From NCBI GenBank assembly GCA_020634375.1, contig JACKBX010000003.1, forward strand, positions 186,001-250,000: a stretch of DNA of 64,000 nt, read 5' to 3'. The notes beneath the pieces were generated by a model. It saw only the letters and a list, made by a program, of their open reading frames with translations, did not search any database and was not told the origin of the DNA. Positions 41,112 to 50,325 of this stretch are shown here, in pieces. How positions within the stretch are numbered: the stretch's first letter is position 1; every line of letters begins with the position of its first letter. The translations under genes and the position numbers were made by a program. Source of the stretch: Ardenticatenaceae bacterium. GTDB taxonomy: Bacteria; Chloroflexota; Anaerolineae; Promineifilales; Promineifilaceae.

Positions 41112-42047
41112 ATGAAAATTGGAATCCTTTCACGCAATCCAAAGTTGTATAGCACACGCAGGTTGGCACAGGCAGCACGAGCACGAGGACATCAGACGTG
41201 GGTGGTAGATACGCTGCGAGTGGTCGTAGAGATTGGTACACCTCCGCTGCCCGATGTGGGGGTGAAGGTGTTGACAGGTATGATCCTGCAACGCGCACAA
41301 CATCTGCCGCCGTTTGATGCGGTTATTCCGCGTATTGGTATGTCAATTACGCAGCAAGGGTTGGCCGTTGTGCGTCAGTTTGAGGTGCACGGGGTGCAAA
41401 CAACGGCAACGTCAGAGGCTATTGCCTGTTCGCGAGATAAGCTGCATAGTTTGCAACTTATGGTGGATGCGGAATTACCTGTGCCGAAAACGGCCGTTAT
41501 CTCCCAACCAGAAGGCTTATTTACGGCGATCCAGGCAGTGGGTGGGCTGCCAGTGGTATTGAAAGCAACGCGGGGAACGCAGGGCCAGGAAGTGCTGCTG
41601 GCACACAATTTGACAACGGCCGACCAAGTGGTAACGCGGCTGCGACGATTAGGACGGCAAGTGCTGGTGCAGGAGTTCATCGCCGAAGCTGCGGGCAAGG
41701 ATGTGCGAGTCATCGTCGTGGGAGGGCGTTGTGTGGCTGCTATGGAACGCACGGCAACGGCGGGTGATTTTCGGGCGAATTTGCACCGAGGAGGAACGGC
41801 CGTTTCCATCGAACCCACGCCAGATATGCGAGCGCTGGCTGTGCGAGCTGCACAAATTCATGGGTTGCACGTAGCCGGAGTAGATATGTTGCAATCAGAA
41901 CGGGGGCCGTTATTGTTGGAAATCAATTCTTCGCCAGGGCTAGAGGGGATTGAACAAGCAACAGGAGTTGATGTGGCCGGGGAAATTGTACAGTTTTTAG
42001 AGGAAAAAGTATGGGAAAGAATGAAACGCCACACACACAATCGCTAA
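41112..42047 (+). CDS. RimK-like ATP-grasp ligase
   Basis: 311 residues. ATP-grasp family: MKIGILSRNPKLYSTRRLAQAARARGH, the central VLKATRGTQGQEVLLAHNLTTADQVV and RLGRQVLVQEFIAEAAGKDVRVIVVGGR, and the metal-binding LLEINSSPGLEGIEQATG. RimK relatives ligate glutamate or other amino acids to a carboxylate, such as ribosomal protein S6, coenzyme F420 or lysine-biosynthesis carrier protein. Which applies is unclear. It is transcribed divergently from the glycosyltransferase gene; TATACT at 41070-41075 is a plausible but weak -10. Confidence 0.9.
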   Translation: MKIGILSRNPKLYSTRRLAQAARARGHQTWVVDTLRVVVEIGTPPLPDVGVKVLTGMILQRAQHLPPFDAVIPRIGMSITQQGLAVVRQFEVHGVQTTATSEAIACSRDKLHSLQLMVDAELPVPKTAVISQPEGLFTAIQAVGGLPVVLKATRGTQGQEVLLAHNLTTADQVVTRLRRLGRQVLVQEFIAEAAGKDVRVIVVGGRCVAAMERTATAGDFRANLHRGGTAVSIEPTPDMRALAVRAAQIHGLHVAGVDMLQSERGPLLLEINSSPGLEGIEQATGVDVAGEIVQFLEEKVWERMKRHTHNR

Positions 42048-42059
42048 AATCACAGATGG

Positions 42060-43421
42060 TTATTCTTCATTGTTTTTCAAATCAATGAGGCCACGTTGCA
42101 CTGCTTCTTCAAAGGAAAGACCTTTCCCAGTTAAACTCTCATCTGTTTCCAGAGCGCCTTCCCAAAACTCATCAAGATCAACGGCCGTTTCCGTTTCACT
42201 CAAATTGAGTGCCGCCAATAATTCATCCATATCAACTTCAACCGGTTCTGGAGGGTTGGGTACGGCCGTTTCCTCTACTGGGAGAATAACTTCCTCTACT
42301 TCAACGGGCAAGCCTTGGACAAGTGCCGCTGCTTCTGCCAAAGAAAGGGTGTTTTTCATGGCAGTTGGAGACTCTGTCTCACCCAAAGCATCTCCCCAAA
42401 ACGTGTCCAAGTCCGTCTGTGCAGCATTTTCATCCAGGTTCAGGGCCGCCAACAAATCGGCCATGTCTTCTTCTGTAGGTTCGGGTGGCGACTCAAAGAT
42501 GGGTTCGGGGATGTGGGGAACGGCCGTCTTTGGCTCTTTTGTCAGGCCAACTTTCACGGGGTCCGGCAGCGCAGGTTCAGGAGGGCGGGAAGGGGTTGGT
42601 TTAGCTACGGCCGTTTGCAAGAGTGGCTCAAGCATCCCTGCCAAATCTCGGATCGCTCGCTGCGCAAACACCCAAATCGTGCCAATACGACCACGCCGAG
42701 ACTCCACGTCAAACAGCAACGTCACAAAATATTCGCGTCCAACATTTGCGTTGTACAGCTCGATAGATTTTCCTGTGTGATATTGGATCGTAAACGGGTG
42801 TTCTTCACCTAGCTGTTCAGCTAAGATAAAACTATTCGCCACATTTTCAGCAATTTTCGCAATCAATTGGGGTACGTTGAGACGCACATTCTTCCCCAAT
42901 TCCAACATGACTTGCCCTTGCACACTGGCTAATACAAGCCCGGTTGCGCCTGTTTCCATCTGCAAAGATTGCAGCCGTCGTTGTACAGCATTAGGCAGAT
43001 TTATCTTTGATACTGGCGCAGGTTGCAGTTCGCTAATATTTAGAGGTTCCCCATAGAGAGCCGTGTGAACGGCCGTTAACATGCTATCCGTATCCAAAGG
43101 CTTGGCAAAATAGCGATAAACCCCCAACTCCTGTGCCTCTTTCTGTCCCTGCGACGACGAATAAGCCGTGATCATAATCACTGGCAAATCCGCCAATCTG
43201 CGCCGTAGACGACGCACAAAATCAAATCCACTCATTCCCGGTAAACGCACATCCGTAATAAGCAAATCAAAACTGGTTTGCAACAACTCAAGCATCCCCT
43301 CCTCAGCCGATGGCACAGCTAAAACCTCATAATCATGGCCTGACAACTCCAACATGGAGCGCAACAACTCCAACATCTCAAAATGGTCGTCAACCACAAG
43401 AATTCGTTTTACATCTGCCAT
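42060..43421 (-). CDS. Response regulator with Roadblock-like domain and duplicated acidic tail motif
   Basis: 453 residues. Residues 1-125 are a REC domain: ILVVDDHFEM (acidic pocket), LLITDVRLPGMSG (phosphoacceptor Asp), MITAYSS and YFAKPLD (Lys). Residues about 145-275 (VQRRLQSLQMETGATGLVLASVQGQVMLEL...GRIGTIWVFAQRAIRDLA) resemble a Roadblock/LC7-like domain of GTPase-associated regulators. The tail from about 290 is acidic and disordered. It holds two copies of a 39-residue segment, DM-x2-LLAALNL ... DLD-x-FW-x2-AL, at about 313-351 and 391-429, each followed by a related L-S-(L/F)-x-E-A-(A/V) stretch. No DNA-binding output domain. A partner kinase or GTPase is not encoded nearby. Confidence 0.85.
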   Translation of the reverse strand: MADVKRILVVDDHFEMLELLRSMLELSGHDYEVLAVPSAEEGMLELLQTSFDLLITDVRLPGMSGFDFVRRLRRRLADLPVIMITAYSSSQGQKEAQELGVYRYFAKPLDTDSMLTAVHTALYGEPLNISELQPAPVSKINLPNAVQRRLQSLQMETGATGLVLASVQGQVMLELGKNVRLNVPQLIAKIAENVANSFILAEQLGEEHPFTIQYHTGKSIELYNANVGREYFVTLLFDVESRRGRIGTIWVFAQRAIRDLAGMLEPLLQTAVAKPTPSRPPEPALPDPVKVGLTKEPKTAVPHIPEPIFESPPEPTEEDMADLLAALNLDENAAQTDLDTFWGDALGETESPTAMKNTLSLAEAAALVQGLPVEVEEVILPVEETAVPNPPEPVEVDMDELLAALNLSETETAVDLDEFWEGALETDESLTGKGLSFEEAVQRGLIDLKNNEE

Positions 43422-43499
43422 AATAACTCAACCTGCAAACCGGGGTAACAATCTACTGAAATTATAGGACTTTCCCTTCCATTAAGCCAACCATAGCAA

Positions 43500-43526
43500 A
43501 AAGGGCCTGCATCGTGCAGACCCTTT
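43500..43526 (-). terminator. Terminator of the peptide ABC operon
   Basis: AAAGGG-x-CTGCA pairs with TGCAG-x-CCCTTT around a 3-nt loop. On the minus strand it is followed by TTTT, 22 bp after the stop of the last operon gene. It can also form on the plus strand. Confidence 0.85.
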
Positions 43527-43547
43527 ACAAAATCCAACAAAATATCA

Positions 43548-44624
43548 TTAACCGATAATTGAGATATTTTCCTCTCCGACCTTATCCACAGTTAACTTAC
43601 TAGCTCCCTTTTCACCGGATTCCAACAGCCAACACGCTGCATAGTGCAAATCACCATAATCCTTAAAAGGTGGTTCTTCTTCATGACACTTATCAAAAGC
43701 CAAAGGACAACGTGTGTGGAATCGACACCCAGGCGGCGGATTCAACGGGCTCGGTACATCACCCTGCAAAATAACACGCTGCCTTTTTATTGTCGGATCC
43801 GGCACGGGAATAGCAGACATCAGCGCTTGTGTATACGGATGCAAAGGATCACGATACAAAGCCTCTCTTGAAGCCATTTCCACCATTTTCCCCAAATACA
43901 TCACCCCAACACGATCACTAAAATGCTCTACCACACTCAAATTATGAGCAATAAATAGATAAGTTAAGCCAAAATCACGCTGCAATTCTTTAAGAATGTT
44001 CAGCACCTGCGCTTGAATAGAAACGTCTAATGCAGAAACAGGCTCATCACAAACAATAAACTTTGGTCGCAACGTCAATGCTCTTGCAATACCAATACGC
44101 TGCCGCTGCCCACCAGAAAATTCGTGCGGGTAACGACGTGCATGGTCAGCACGCATACCTACTCTAGTCAGCATCTCTACAACAATTTCATACCGCTCTT
44201 GTGAATTTTTCTTGGTGTGAATGCGCAGCCCCTCAGCAATACTTTCACCTACAGGCATTCGAGGGTCCAGTGAGGAGTACGGATCCTGGAAGATAATTTG
44301 GATATTGCGTCGCATTTTCTTCAATGCGGAAGCATCCAAGTCAAATAGATCACGGCCGTCAAAAACAACTTCACCAGAAGTGGCCGGAATCAATCGCAAA
44401 ATCGTTCGCCCCACAGTCGTCTTACCACAGCCAGACTCACCAACCAGGCCAAAAGACTCCCCCTCATAAATGAAGAAGCTTACATCGTCAACAGCCTTCA
44501 CCCAAGCCTTAACACGTTGTAATAAACCACCCCGAACAGGGAAATATTTAACCAGATTCTTTATCTCAATCAACACCTTTCGCTGTTGATCATTGCTGCC
44601 ATTTACATTCTTTTCGTCAGCCAT
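43548..44624 (-). CDS. Peptide ABC transporter ATP-binding protein (OppF/DppF type)
   Basis: 358 residues. Walker A GLVGESGCGKTTVGRT, Q-loop IIFQDPYSSLDPRM, signature FSGGQRQRIGIARAL, Walker B FIVCDEPVSALDVS and the H-loop. The C-terminal oligopeptide/dipeptide extension has CRFHTRCPLAFDKC, whose Cys residues bind a 4Fe-4S cluster in this family. Couples ATP hydrolysis to uptake of peptides by the permeases encoded upstream. ATG 44624 is preferred because GGAG lies 5 nt upstream. Last of five genes (A-B-C-D-F) on the minus strand, 17 bp after the D gene. Confidence 0.95.
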   Translation of the reverse strand: MADEKNVNGSNDQQRKVLIEIKNLVKYFPVRGGLLQRVKAWVKAVDDVSFFIYEGESFGLVGESGCGKTTVGRTILRLIPATSGEVVFDGRDLFDLDASALKKMRRNIQIIFQDPYSSLDPRMPVGESIAEGLRIHTKKNSQERYEIVVEMLTRVGMRADHARRYPHEFSGGQRQRIGIARALTLRPKFIVCDEPVSALDVSIQAQVLNILKELQRDFGLTYLFIAHNLSVVEHFSDRVGVMYLGKMVEMASREALYRDPLHPYTQALMSAIPVPDPTIKRQRVILQGDVPSPLNPPPGCRFHTRCPLAFDKCHEEEPPFKDYGDLHYAACWLLESGEKGASKLTVDKVGEENISIIG

Positions 44625-44641
44625 GTTGTCTCCGTCCTCCT

Positions 44642-45631
44642 CTATTCGTAAAGCCAGCAACGAACCCAATGATCTGGCGCAATCATCTTTATTTCCGGTT
44701 CTTCATTTACGCAAATTTCCAGGTTATTTTGCACACGCTCTATACAACGCGGTGCAAATTTACAACCCGGTGGCAAATCAATCAAATTAGGAACAGAGCC
44801 AGGAATAGTAACCAACTCACGATCCACCTCTCCCAACACCGGCGTCGAACCAATCAAAGCCGCCGTATACGGATGTTTCGGTGATTCAAATAGTTCCAAG
44901 ATATTTGCCTGCTCCACGATGCGTCCAGCATACATCACATTCACACGATCACACATTTCTGCCACAACACCCAAATCATGTGTAATCAAGATAATCGATG
45001 TATCCATTTTTGTACGCAAATTACGCATTAAGTCTAGAATCTGGGCCTGAATAGTCACATCCAAAGCCGTCGTTGGTTCATCAGCTATCAACAATTCCGG
45101 TACACAAGCCAAAGCCATTGCAATCATCACACGCTGCGCCATTCCACCAGACAACTCATGCGGGAATGCCTTTATCCGAGATTCAGGCTCTGGAATGCCA
45201 ACCATGCTCAACAGCTCAACAGCCCGTTTTTCACCGGCCTCTTTGCCAATATCTTGATGAATAAACAGAACCTCAGCCAGCTGTTCACCAACACGAAAAA
45301 CCGGGTTCAAACAACTTTGAGGTTGCTGAAAGATCATGGAAATCCGGTTGCCACGAATATGAACCATTCGTGATTCTGGCAACTTCAGCAGATCTTCACT
45401 ATCAAAAATGATCCCGCCTTCAACAATCTTCCCGGGCTGTCCAATCAACTGCATAATAGACAATGACGTCACGCTTTTGCCGCAGCCAGACTCACCTACA
45501 AGCCCAACTACTTCACCACGTTTAACATTAAAGTCAATGCCATCTACTGCACGAACAACGCCCGATTCTGTGAAAAACTGGGTTTTAAGCCCCTTTACTT
45601 CAAGAATGTAATCGCTTTGTTTTTTGTCCAC
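44642..45631 (-). CDS. Peptide ABC transporter ATP-binding protein (OppD/DppD type)
   Basis: 329 residues. Walker A GLVGESGCGKSVTSLS, Q-loop MIFQQPQSCLNPVF, signature LSGGMAQRVMIAMAL, Walker B LLIADEPTTALDVTIQ, and the C-terminal CKFAPRCIERVQNNLEIC cluster-binding region. Forms a heterodimer with the F-type subunit encoded 17 bp downstream. Start chosen as GTG 45631 (VDKKQSDYILEVKG) after GGAG; a TTG at 45652 would add seven residues. Confidence 0.94.
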   Translation of the reverse strand: MDKKQSDYILEVKGLKTQFFTESGVVRAVDGIDFNVKRGEVVGLVGESGCGKSVTSLSIMQLIGQPGKIVEGGIIFDSEDLLKLPESRMVHIRGNRISMIFQQPQSCLNPVFRVGEQLAEVLFIHQDIGKEAGEKRAVELLSMVGIPEPESRIKAFPHELSGGMAQRVMIAMALACVPELLIADEPTTALDVTIQAQILDLMRNLRTKMDTSIILITHDLGVVAEMCDRVNVMYAGRIVEQANILELFESPKHPYTAALIGSTPVLGEVDRELVTIPGSVPNLIDLPPGCKFAPRCIERVQNNLEICVNEEPEIKMIAPDHWVRCWLYE

Positions 45632-45658
45632 TTGCTCCAACCTTCTTCCCAATACCTC

Positions 45659-46636
45659 TTACAACTTCAGTCGGGGGTCCAGGGCATCACGCAACCCATC
45701 ACCCAAGTAGTTGAACGCCAACGACGCCAAGAATATCATCAACCCTGGATACAATGCCTTCCACGGCGCTGTGAACATGTCCTTCTGCACGTTCTGTAAC
45801 ATGTTCCCCCACGTCGCCACCGGCTGCTGTATCCCAAATCCCAAAAAGCTCAACGCCGACTCCACCAGAATCACCCCGCTCAATCCCAACGTCGCACTCA
45901 CAATGATCGGCGGCAAGGCGTTCGGCATCATGTGCCGCACAATGATTTGCAGGTCGCTCAACCCCAATGCCTTCGACGCTTCTGTGAATTCCTGGTTGCG
46001 CAAGCTCAATACCATCCCGCGTGCCAATCGGCACGAGCCTGTCCAACCAAACAGGCTCAATATGGTCACAATCACCACCGCCTGGCTCCACTCTGGCGGC
46101 AGCCAGGTGATGCGTAGGTTGCGCAGAATGGAGGACAGGGTCAGCAGCAGCGGCAGGGTGGGTAGGATGATGACGAATTCGACAACCCGCTGGATCAGGT
46201 TGTCTACCCACCCCCCGAAGTAGCCGGACACCGCTCCCAGAAACATCCCTACGGTCTCTTGGATGAAGACGACGGTGAAGGCGATGAATAGGGATAGTCG
46301 CCCGGCCACTAGCAGCCGGTACAGCACGTCTCGTCCTAGTTCGTCTGTGCCCAATGGATGCTCGGCGCTGGGGGAGGCGTTCCGCGCTGCCAGGTCTTGG
46401 GTGTCGCGGGTGTAGGTCAGGTCTTCCCCTTTGGATACGTTGTAGTAGGTCATCTGTCCCATGATGATCGGGCCAGCTATGACGGTGAGTATCATCAGTA
46501 AGAGGGTTACCAGGCTTGCGGTGGCGAGACGATGCCGCCGCAGCCGGTTCCAATAGGTGACTATCAGTGGCTCGGCTTTGTCTGTCAGCAAGGCTTCGGC
46601 TTGCAGGGCATCGACGTCTATTTCGGCTACGGACAT
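45659..46636 (-). CDS. Peptide ABC transporter permease (OppC/DppC type)
   Basis: 325 residues with about six helices. The N-terminal helix LATASLVTLLLMILTVIAGPI is followed by a periplasmic loop ending HPLGTDELGRDVLYRLLVAGRLSLFIAF, the hallmark of OppC/DppC permeases. The EAA loop reads EASKALGLSDLQIIVRHMMPNALPPII and contacts the ATPases. GGAGA lies 7 nt before ATG 46636. A 9-bp hairpin (AAGGCTGAA/TTCAGCCTT, 46659-46694) lies between this gene and the upstream permease. Confidence 0.95.
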   Translation of the reverse strand: MSVAEIDVDALQAEALLTDKAEPLIVTYWNRLRRHRLATASLVTLLLMILTVIAGPIIMGQMTYYNVSKGEDLTYTRDTQDLAARNASPSAEHPLGTDELGRDVLYRLLVAGRLSLFIAFTVVFIQETVGMFLGAVSGYFGGWVDNLIQRVVEFVIILPTLPLLLTLSSILRNLRITWLPPEWSQAVVIVTILSLFGWTGSCRLARGMVLSLRNQEFTEASKALGLSDLQIIVRHMMPNALPPIIVSATLGLSGVILVESALSFLGFGIQQPVATWGNMLQNVQKDMFTAPWKALYPGLMIFLASLAFNYLGDGLRDALDPRLKL

Positions 46637-46658
46637 TGTTTTTCTCCTAATTGTGGGA

Positions 46659-46694
46659 AGGCTGAACGCTGAATTACCAACTCGATTCAGCCTT
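46659..46694 (-). other. Intercistronic hairpin with TTCATCC-word repeat
   Basis: AAGGCTGAA and TTCAGCCTT form a 9-bp stem in the 70-bp gap between the two permease genes; the flank contains 'ttcatccttcatcctt' words. No U-tract directly follows on the minus strand, so transcription of the lower operon is not obviously blocked. It could protect mRNA ends or be one more low-complexity repeat. Confidence 0.45.
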
Positions 46695-46706
46695 CATCCT
46701 TCATCC

Positions 46707-47894
46707 TTACTCAAAGCGGATGCGTGGGTCTACGACGGTGTATAGGATGTCGCCTACCAGGGTGGCGATGACGACGAGGATGGCCGAGATGAAGAGGATG
46801 GCCATCACGATTGGCCAGTCGTCCCGATTGAGGGCGTCGATGAATAGCCGTCCCATCCCTGGATAGTTGAAGATGGTCTCGGTTAAAATCGCCCCGCTGA
46901 AGATGCCGGGGATTTGGAAAACGACGATGGTGATCAGCGGAATCAAAGCGTTCCGCGCCGCGTGCTTGAGGATGACGACGCGCTCGCGCAGTCCTTTGGC
47001 GCGTGCGGTGCGCACGTAGTCTTGCCGCAGTACTTCGAGCATGGAGGAGCGCATGAAACGGCTCCACCCCGCCAGGTACAGCATGGTCAGCACGGTCACG
47101 GGCAGGAATAGGTGGACGATGCGGTCGGCCAGGGAGCGGGGCTGCACGCCGAGGACGTCTTGGATGCTCCCGGACATCACCCGTGAGGTGAAGACGTCTC
47201 CGGTGGGAAAGGTGGGCAGCCCCCAGTCCCCGAATTTCAGCCCAAATAGGATGATCATCAGCAGCCCGAACCAGAAGACGGGCATGGCGGTGCCGAAGAA
47301 GCTGAAGGTGGTGACGACGTAGTCGAGTTTGGAGTATTGTTTGACGGCGGAGATGATGCCGATGGGGATGGCGATGAGCAGGGAGATGACGGTGACGCTG
47401 GCCATGAGGATGACGGTGTTTTTCACCCGTGCCCCGATGACGCTGGTCACGGCTTGCCCCCGTGCCAGTGACCAGGAGGTGCCCCAGTCCCAGCGCACAA
47501 TGCCCCGCCGACAGGGGGAGTTCCCAACTCCGTTCCAATTGTCGTTGTTGCCTCCGACTTCTTTGCAGGTGGGGGATTGGAAGTCGACCCAGGTGCCGGT
47601 TTCCCACATCTTGTCTGCTGGCCCAGGGTTGCCAATCGCTGCCCCGACTTCGTCTAGCCAGTCTTCTCCTCCCAGCCAGGTGAGGTATGACAGATAGAAG
47701 GGTTTGTTCAGTCCCAACATGGCTTCGATGCGGGCGATGTCTTCGGGGCTAAGTCGGCTCTTGGCGTCTGCCGCCAGGTTAAGCCCGGACAGTGGCCCTC
47801 CCGGGACGGCGTTCAGCAGCCCAAAGATGGCGATGGTCGCCATGATGACAACTAGTATCATTTGGAATCCTCGCCGGATTAGATAGTTGGTCAC
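46707..47894 (-). CDS. Peptide ABC transporter permease (OppB/DppB type)
   Basis: 395 residues. N-terminal YLIRRGFQMILVVIMATIAIFGLLNAVPGGPL helix, a long periplasmic loop with two Cys, then five helices including RLPVT-like FLPVTVLTMLYLAGWSRFMRSSMLEVLRQDYVRTARAKGLRERVVILKHAARNALIPLITIV (EAA loop). Slightly longer than usual because of the loop at about 80-130. GTG start with GGAGG 5-10 nt upstream. A weak candidate -10 (TATAAT, 47942-47937) lies before it, so the membrane part may have a second promoter after the binding-protein terminator. Confidence 0.94.
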   Translation of the reverse strand: MTNYLIRRGFQMILVVIMATIAIFGLLNAVPGGPLSGLNLAADAKSRLSPEDIARIEAMLGLNKPFYLSYLTWLGGEDWLDEVGAAIGNPGPADKMWETGTWVDFQSPTCKEVGGNNDNWNGVGNSPCRRGIVRWDWGTSWSLARGQAVTSVIGARVKNTVILMASVTVISLLIAIPIGIISAVKQYSKLDYVVTTFSFFGTAMPVFWFGLLMIILFGLKFGDWGLPTFPTGDVFTSRVMSGSIQDVLGVQPRSLADRIVHLFLPVTVLTMLYLAGWSRFMRSSMLEVLRQDYVRTARAKGLRERVVILKHAARNALIPLITIVVFQIPGIFSGAILTETIFNYPGMGRLFIDALNRDDWPIVMAILFISAILVVIATLVGDILYTVVDPRIRFE

Positions 47895-48213
47895 TTATAC
47901 ACCTCCAAGTAATAATATGCCTAAACTATTGCTCTGATTATAGGCTCTACCTTGAGATTCAAGAATTTAGCGAAGGGCTTCTTGTTGGAAATAAACTATC
48001 CAACCTCACTAATGCTCGAAACTTAAGCAGGTGCAGCACTGTTTTTAAAACTTTATGATGATTACAAAAGAAAAAGATTGGGAAAATTGTACCAAAGCAA
48101 TTTAGGCCACGCCAGAAATCGTCTCCCGACCATTTCCACGACATTGATATAGACAAAAAAAGTAGTGGCAACACTACTGGTATTGCCACTACTCGTGTCT
48201 AACTAGTTAACAT
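47895..48213. other. 319-bp gap inside the peptide ABC operon
   Basis: Holds the binding-protein terminator (48162-48194), a minus-strand TATAAT at 47942-47937 with no good -35, and an A/T-rich stretch without recognisable features. The long gap and terminator suggest that the binding protein is made in excess of the membrane components. Confidence 0.5.
48162..48194 (-). terminator. Intrinsic terminator after the peptide-binding protein gene
   Basis: AGTAGTGGCAA (48162-48172) and TTGCCACTACT (48184-48194) form a perfect 11-bp stem. On the minus strand TTTTTTT follows directly. It lies 20 bp after the binding-protein stop codon and upstream of the permeases, the usual place for partial termination in ABC operons. 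Confidence 0.92.
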
Positions 48214-50178
48214 TTACTGCTGCAAATCCAGTTCGTAAATGTTATATAGTTCGGAGTTTTGCGTCGGATCGACACCGAAGTTCATCACCTCAGGACGAGC
48301 CGCAGCTACCTTCAAGCGCAAGAACAATGGAATAACCGGTACTTCTTGGGAGAAGATAAGTTGAGCTGCTTTGTGACCTTCTTCGTAGTCGACTGTGCCA
48401 GGCAGGCTACCCTGTGCACGAGCACACTCGGCATCAAAGTCAGCATTGCTCCAACCGGTATCGTTGGCATTACCCCAACCGCCAAAGCCTTCTTCTTCGG
48501 GGCCAGTGATGCTAACTGTGTTGTACAAGCTGCAGGATGGCTCAACACCAGTCAACCAGGCAAATTCACCCAGGTCAAAGCGACGGCCAAAGAGAACGCC
48601 ATCAGGACCATCAGCAAACCATTCGCTGGATGGTTGGTAGTATAGTTCAACGTCAACGCCACATTCCAACAGGTTTTCCTTGAAGATCTGGGTCAACTGC
48701 GTACGCATGTCATTACCAGAGGTGGTACCAAGTGTTACGTGGAAGGGTGTACCATCGGTATATTCACGGATACCATCACCATCGCTATCAACAAAGCCGA
48801 CCTCGTCCAACAAGGCATTTGCGGCTTCTACATCATAGGGCCATTCGGTCAAACCTTCGGGGTAGAGCGGATGGACGCTGGGGATGTAGCTGTGGATAAC
48901 TTCGGAACGGCCGTACAGAATATTGTCAACCATGCTCTGGCGGTCTGTACACATCGTCATAGCCTGGCGGACACGGACATCCTCGAACCAGTCGGGACGA
49001 CCAATATCATCACCATAGTCGCCATAGCTGTTGACACCGAAGTCAATGTGTTCATACACAGTACCAGTCTGGAAGTAAGGAACCAACAGACCGTTTGCTT
49101 CTGCTTCGATGAGGAACGGAGCCTGACCAGCATCCATACCATCCTGTGTACCAATGTCACATTGGCCAGAGAGCAACTGAGCAATCAACTGATTGGTGTC
49201 AGGGATGAACTTAAAGGTAAGGCTATCCAAGTAGGGCAACCCTTCACGGAAGTAATATTCATTGGGTTCCAGGTAAATGCTGTCGCCAGCAACCCATTCC
49301 ACAATTTTGAAAGCACCGTCGCCAATGGGCATACGGGAGACATCCTCAGCCTCAAGCAATTCGGCTGCGGTATACCCACCCCACAAGTGACGTGGCTGCG
49401 GTTGGAAGAAATTGGTGAAGTAGGTGGAGTCCATGAAACCAGGCATGCCTGTCCAACGGGTAGACAAATCGCCAGTGGCTTCGTAGCTGGCCGTACGTTC
49501 AACCGCGTATTTGCTAGCTGGTGTATCGGGGTCGCTGAGGATCTCGAATTGGTAAACTGAATCATCGGCAGATACAGGGGTACCATCGGCCCAAACAGTG
49601 GGTTCCATGGTGAAGTCTACAACCAACTGATTCATCATGACTGGGTTGCCATCAAAGGCGACATCCTCACCAGCGGAGTTTGTAACCGTTACGCCTTCAC
49701 CCCAAGCCACAACTTCGTCGTTCACATCGCGGACCATATCGCCCGGTTGCACCTCAACCTCATTGATGACAGCATCGCCATCAGCCAAGCTGGGGATTTT
49801 CACCAAGCCATCGGCCTGGTAACCAAAGGAGAGTGTGGTCTCGTAGTTTGTGAAGATGGCGTGCTCAACGGCACGGGCAGCCAACATAGAACCGCCGTTG
49901 ATATACAGTGTGTCAGGCTCTTGAGCCTGGCAAATGATCAGATCTTTGGGGCCAGCTTCCATCTCTGGTGCAGGAGCTTCGACTTCAACAGTCTCGACAA
50001 CGGTCTCGACAACAACACGGGTCACTTCCATGGCCTCACCTTCAACCTCAACGGTTTCGGTGACAACACGGGTAACTTCAACAATCACTTCTTCTGTCTG
50101 CGGCTGGCAAGCAGCCAGGGCAATCACGCCAACCAGGACGAACAAGGCGACGAGTACCCAACGTTTGTTGCTAAACAT
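48214..50178 (-). CDS. Peptide ABC transporter substrate-binding lipoprotein (SBP family 5)
   Basis: 654 residues. Lipoprotein signal MFSNKRWVLVALFVLVGVIALAACQ with lipobox A-L-A-A-C at 20-24. A Thr/Val/Glu-rich spacer (VTRVVTETVEVEGEAMEVTRVV) follows, probably a stalk from the membrane. The family-5 domain starts KDLIICQAQEPDTLYINGG and includes MARDVNDEVV..., VDFTMEPTVWADGTPVSADD, YYFREGLPYLDSLTFKFIPD and FEDVRVRQAMTMCTDRQSMV. It is longer than E. coli DppA because of the stalk. AGGAGG sits 11 nt before ATG. First gene of the ABC operon, with a long leader. Confidence 0.95.
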   Translation of the reverse strand: MFSNKRWVLVALFVLVGVIALAACQPQTEEVIVEVTRVVTETVEVEGEAMEVTRVVVETVVETVEVEAPAPEMEAGPKDLIICQAQEPDTLYINGGSMLAARAVEHAIFTNYETTLSFGYQADGLVKIPSLADGDAVINEVEVQPGDMVRDVNDEVVAWGEGVTVTNSAGEDVAFDGNPVMMNQLVVDFTMEPTVWADGTPVSADDSVYQFEILSDPDTPASKYAVERTASYEATGDLSTRWTGMPGFMDSTYFTNFFQPQPRHLWGGYTAAELLEAEDVSRMPIGDGAFKIVEWVAGDSIYLEPNEYYFREGLPYLDSLTFKFIPDTNQLIAQLLSGQCDIGTQDGMDAGQAPFLIEAEANGLLVPYFQTGTVYEHIDFGVNSYGDYGDDIGRPDWFEDVRVRQAMTMCTDRQSMVDNILYGRSEVIHSYIPSVHPLYPEGLTEWPYDVEAANALLDEVGFVDSDGDGIREYTDGTPFHVTLGTTSGNDMRTQLTQIFKENLLECGVDVELYYQPSSEWFADGPDGVLFGRRFDLGEFAWLTGVEPSCSLYNTVSITGPEEEGFGGWGNANDTGWSNADFDAECARAQGSLPGTVDYEEGHKAAQLIFSQEVPVIPLFLRLKVAAARPEVMNFGVDPTQNSELYNIYELDLQQ

Positions 50179-50325
50179 AGTAGAATCTTCCTCCTCAGAA
50201 AGTTTCTGAATTTCAAAAAATGGTTACTAAATTTTGCTGAGATGATCCTTACGGCTTACCGTAAACACTTATGATTAAGTCAGACGCACCACCTCCTTAA
50301 CAATTTTTTTTGGTCTTTACACAAT

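Noticed and set aside
45699..46553. A 284-codon open frame overlapping the OppC-like gene in another frame
   Set aside because: Its translation is Arg/His/Pro-rich and without any fold signature, while the OppC frame carries clear family motifs; it is a shadow of a GC-rich gene.
46711..47607. A 298-codon open frame overlapping the OppB-like gene
   Set aside because: Low-complexity His/Arg-rich translation; the OppB frame is unmistakable.
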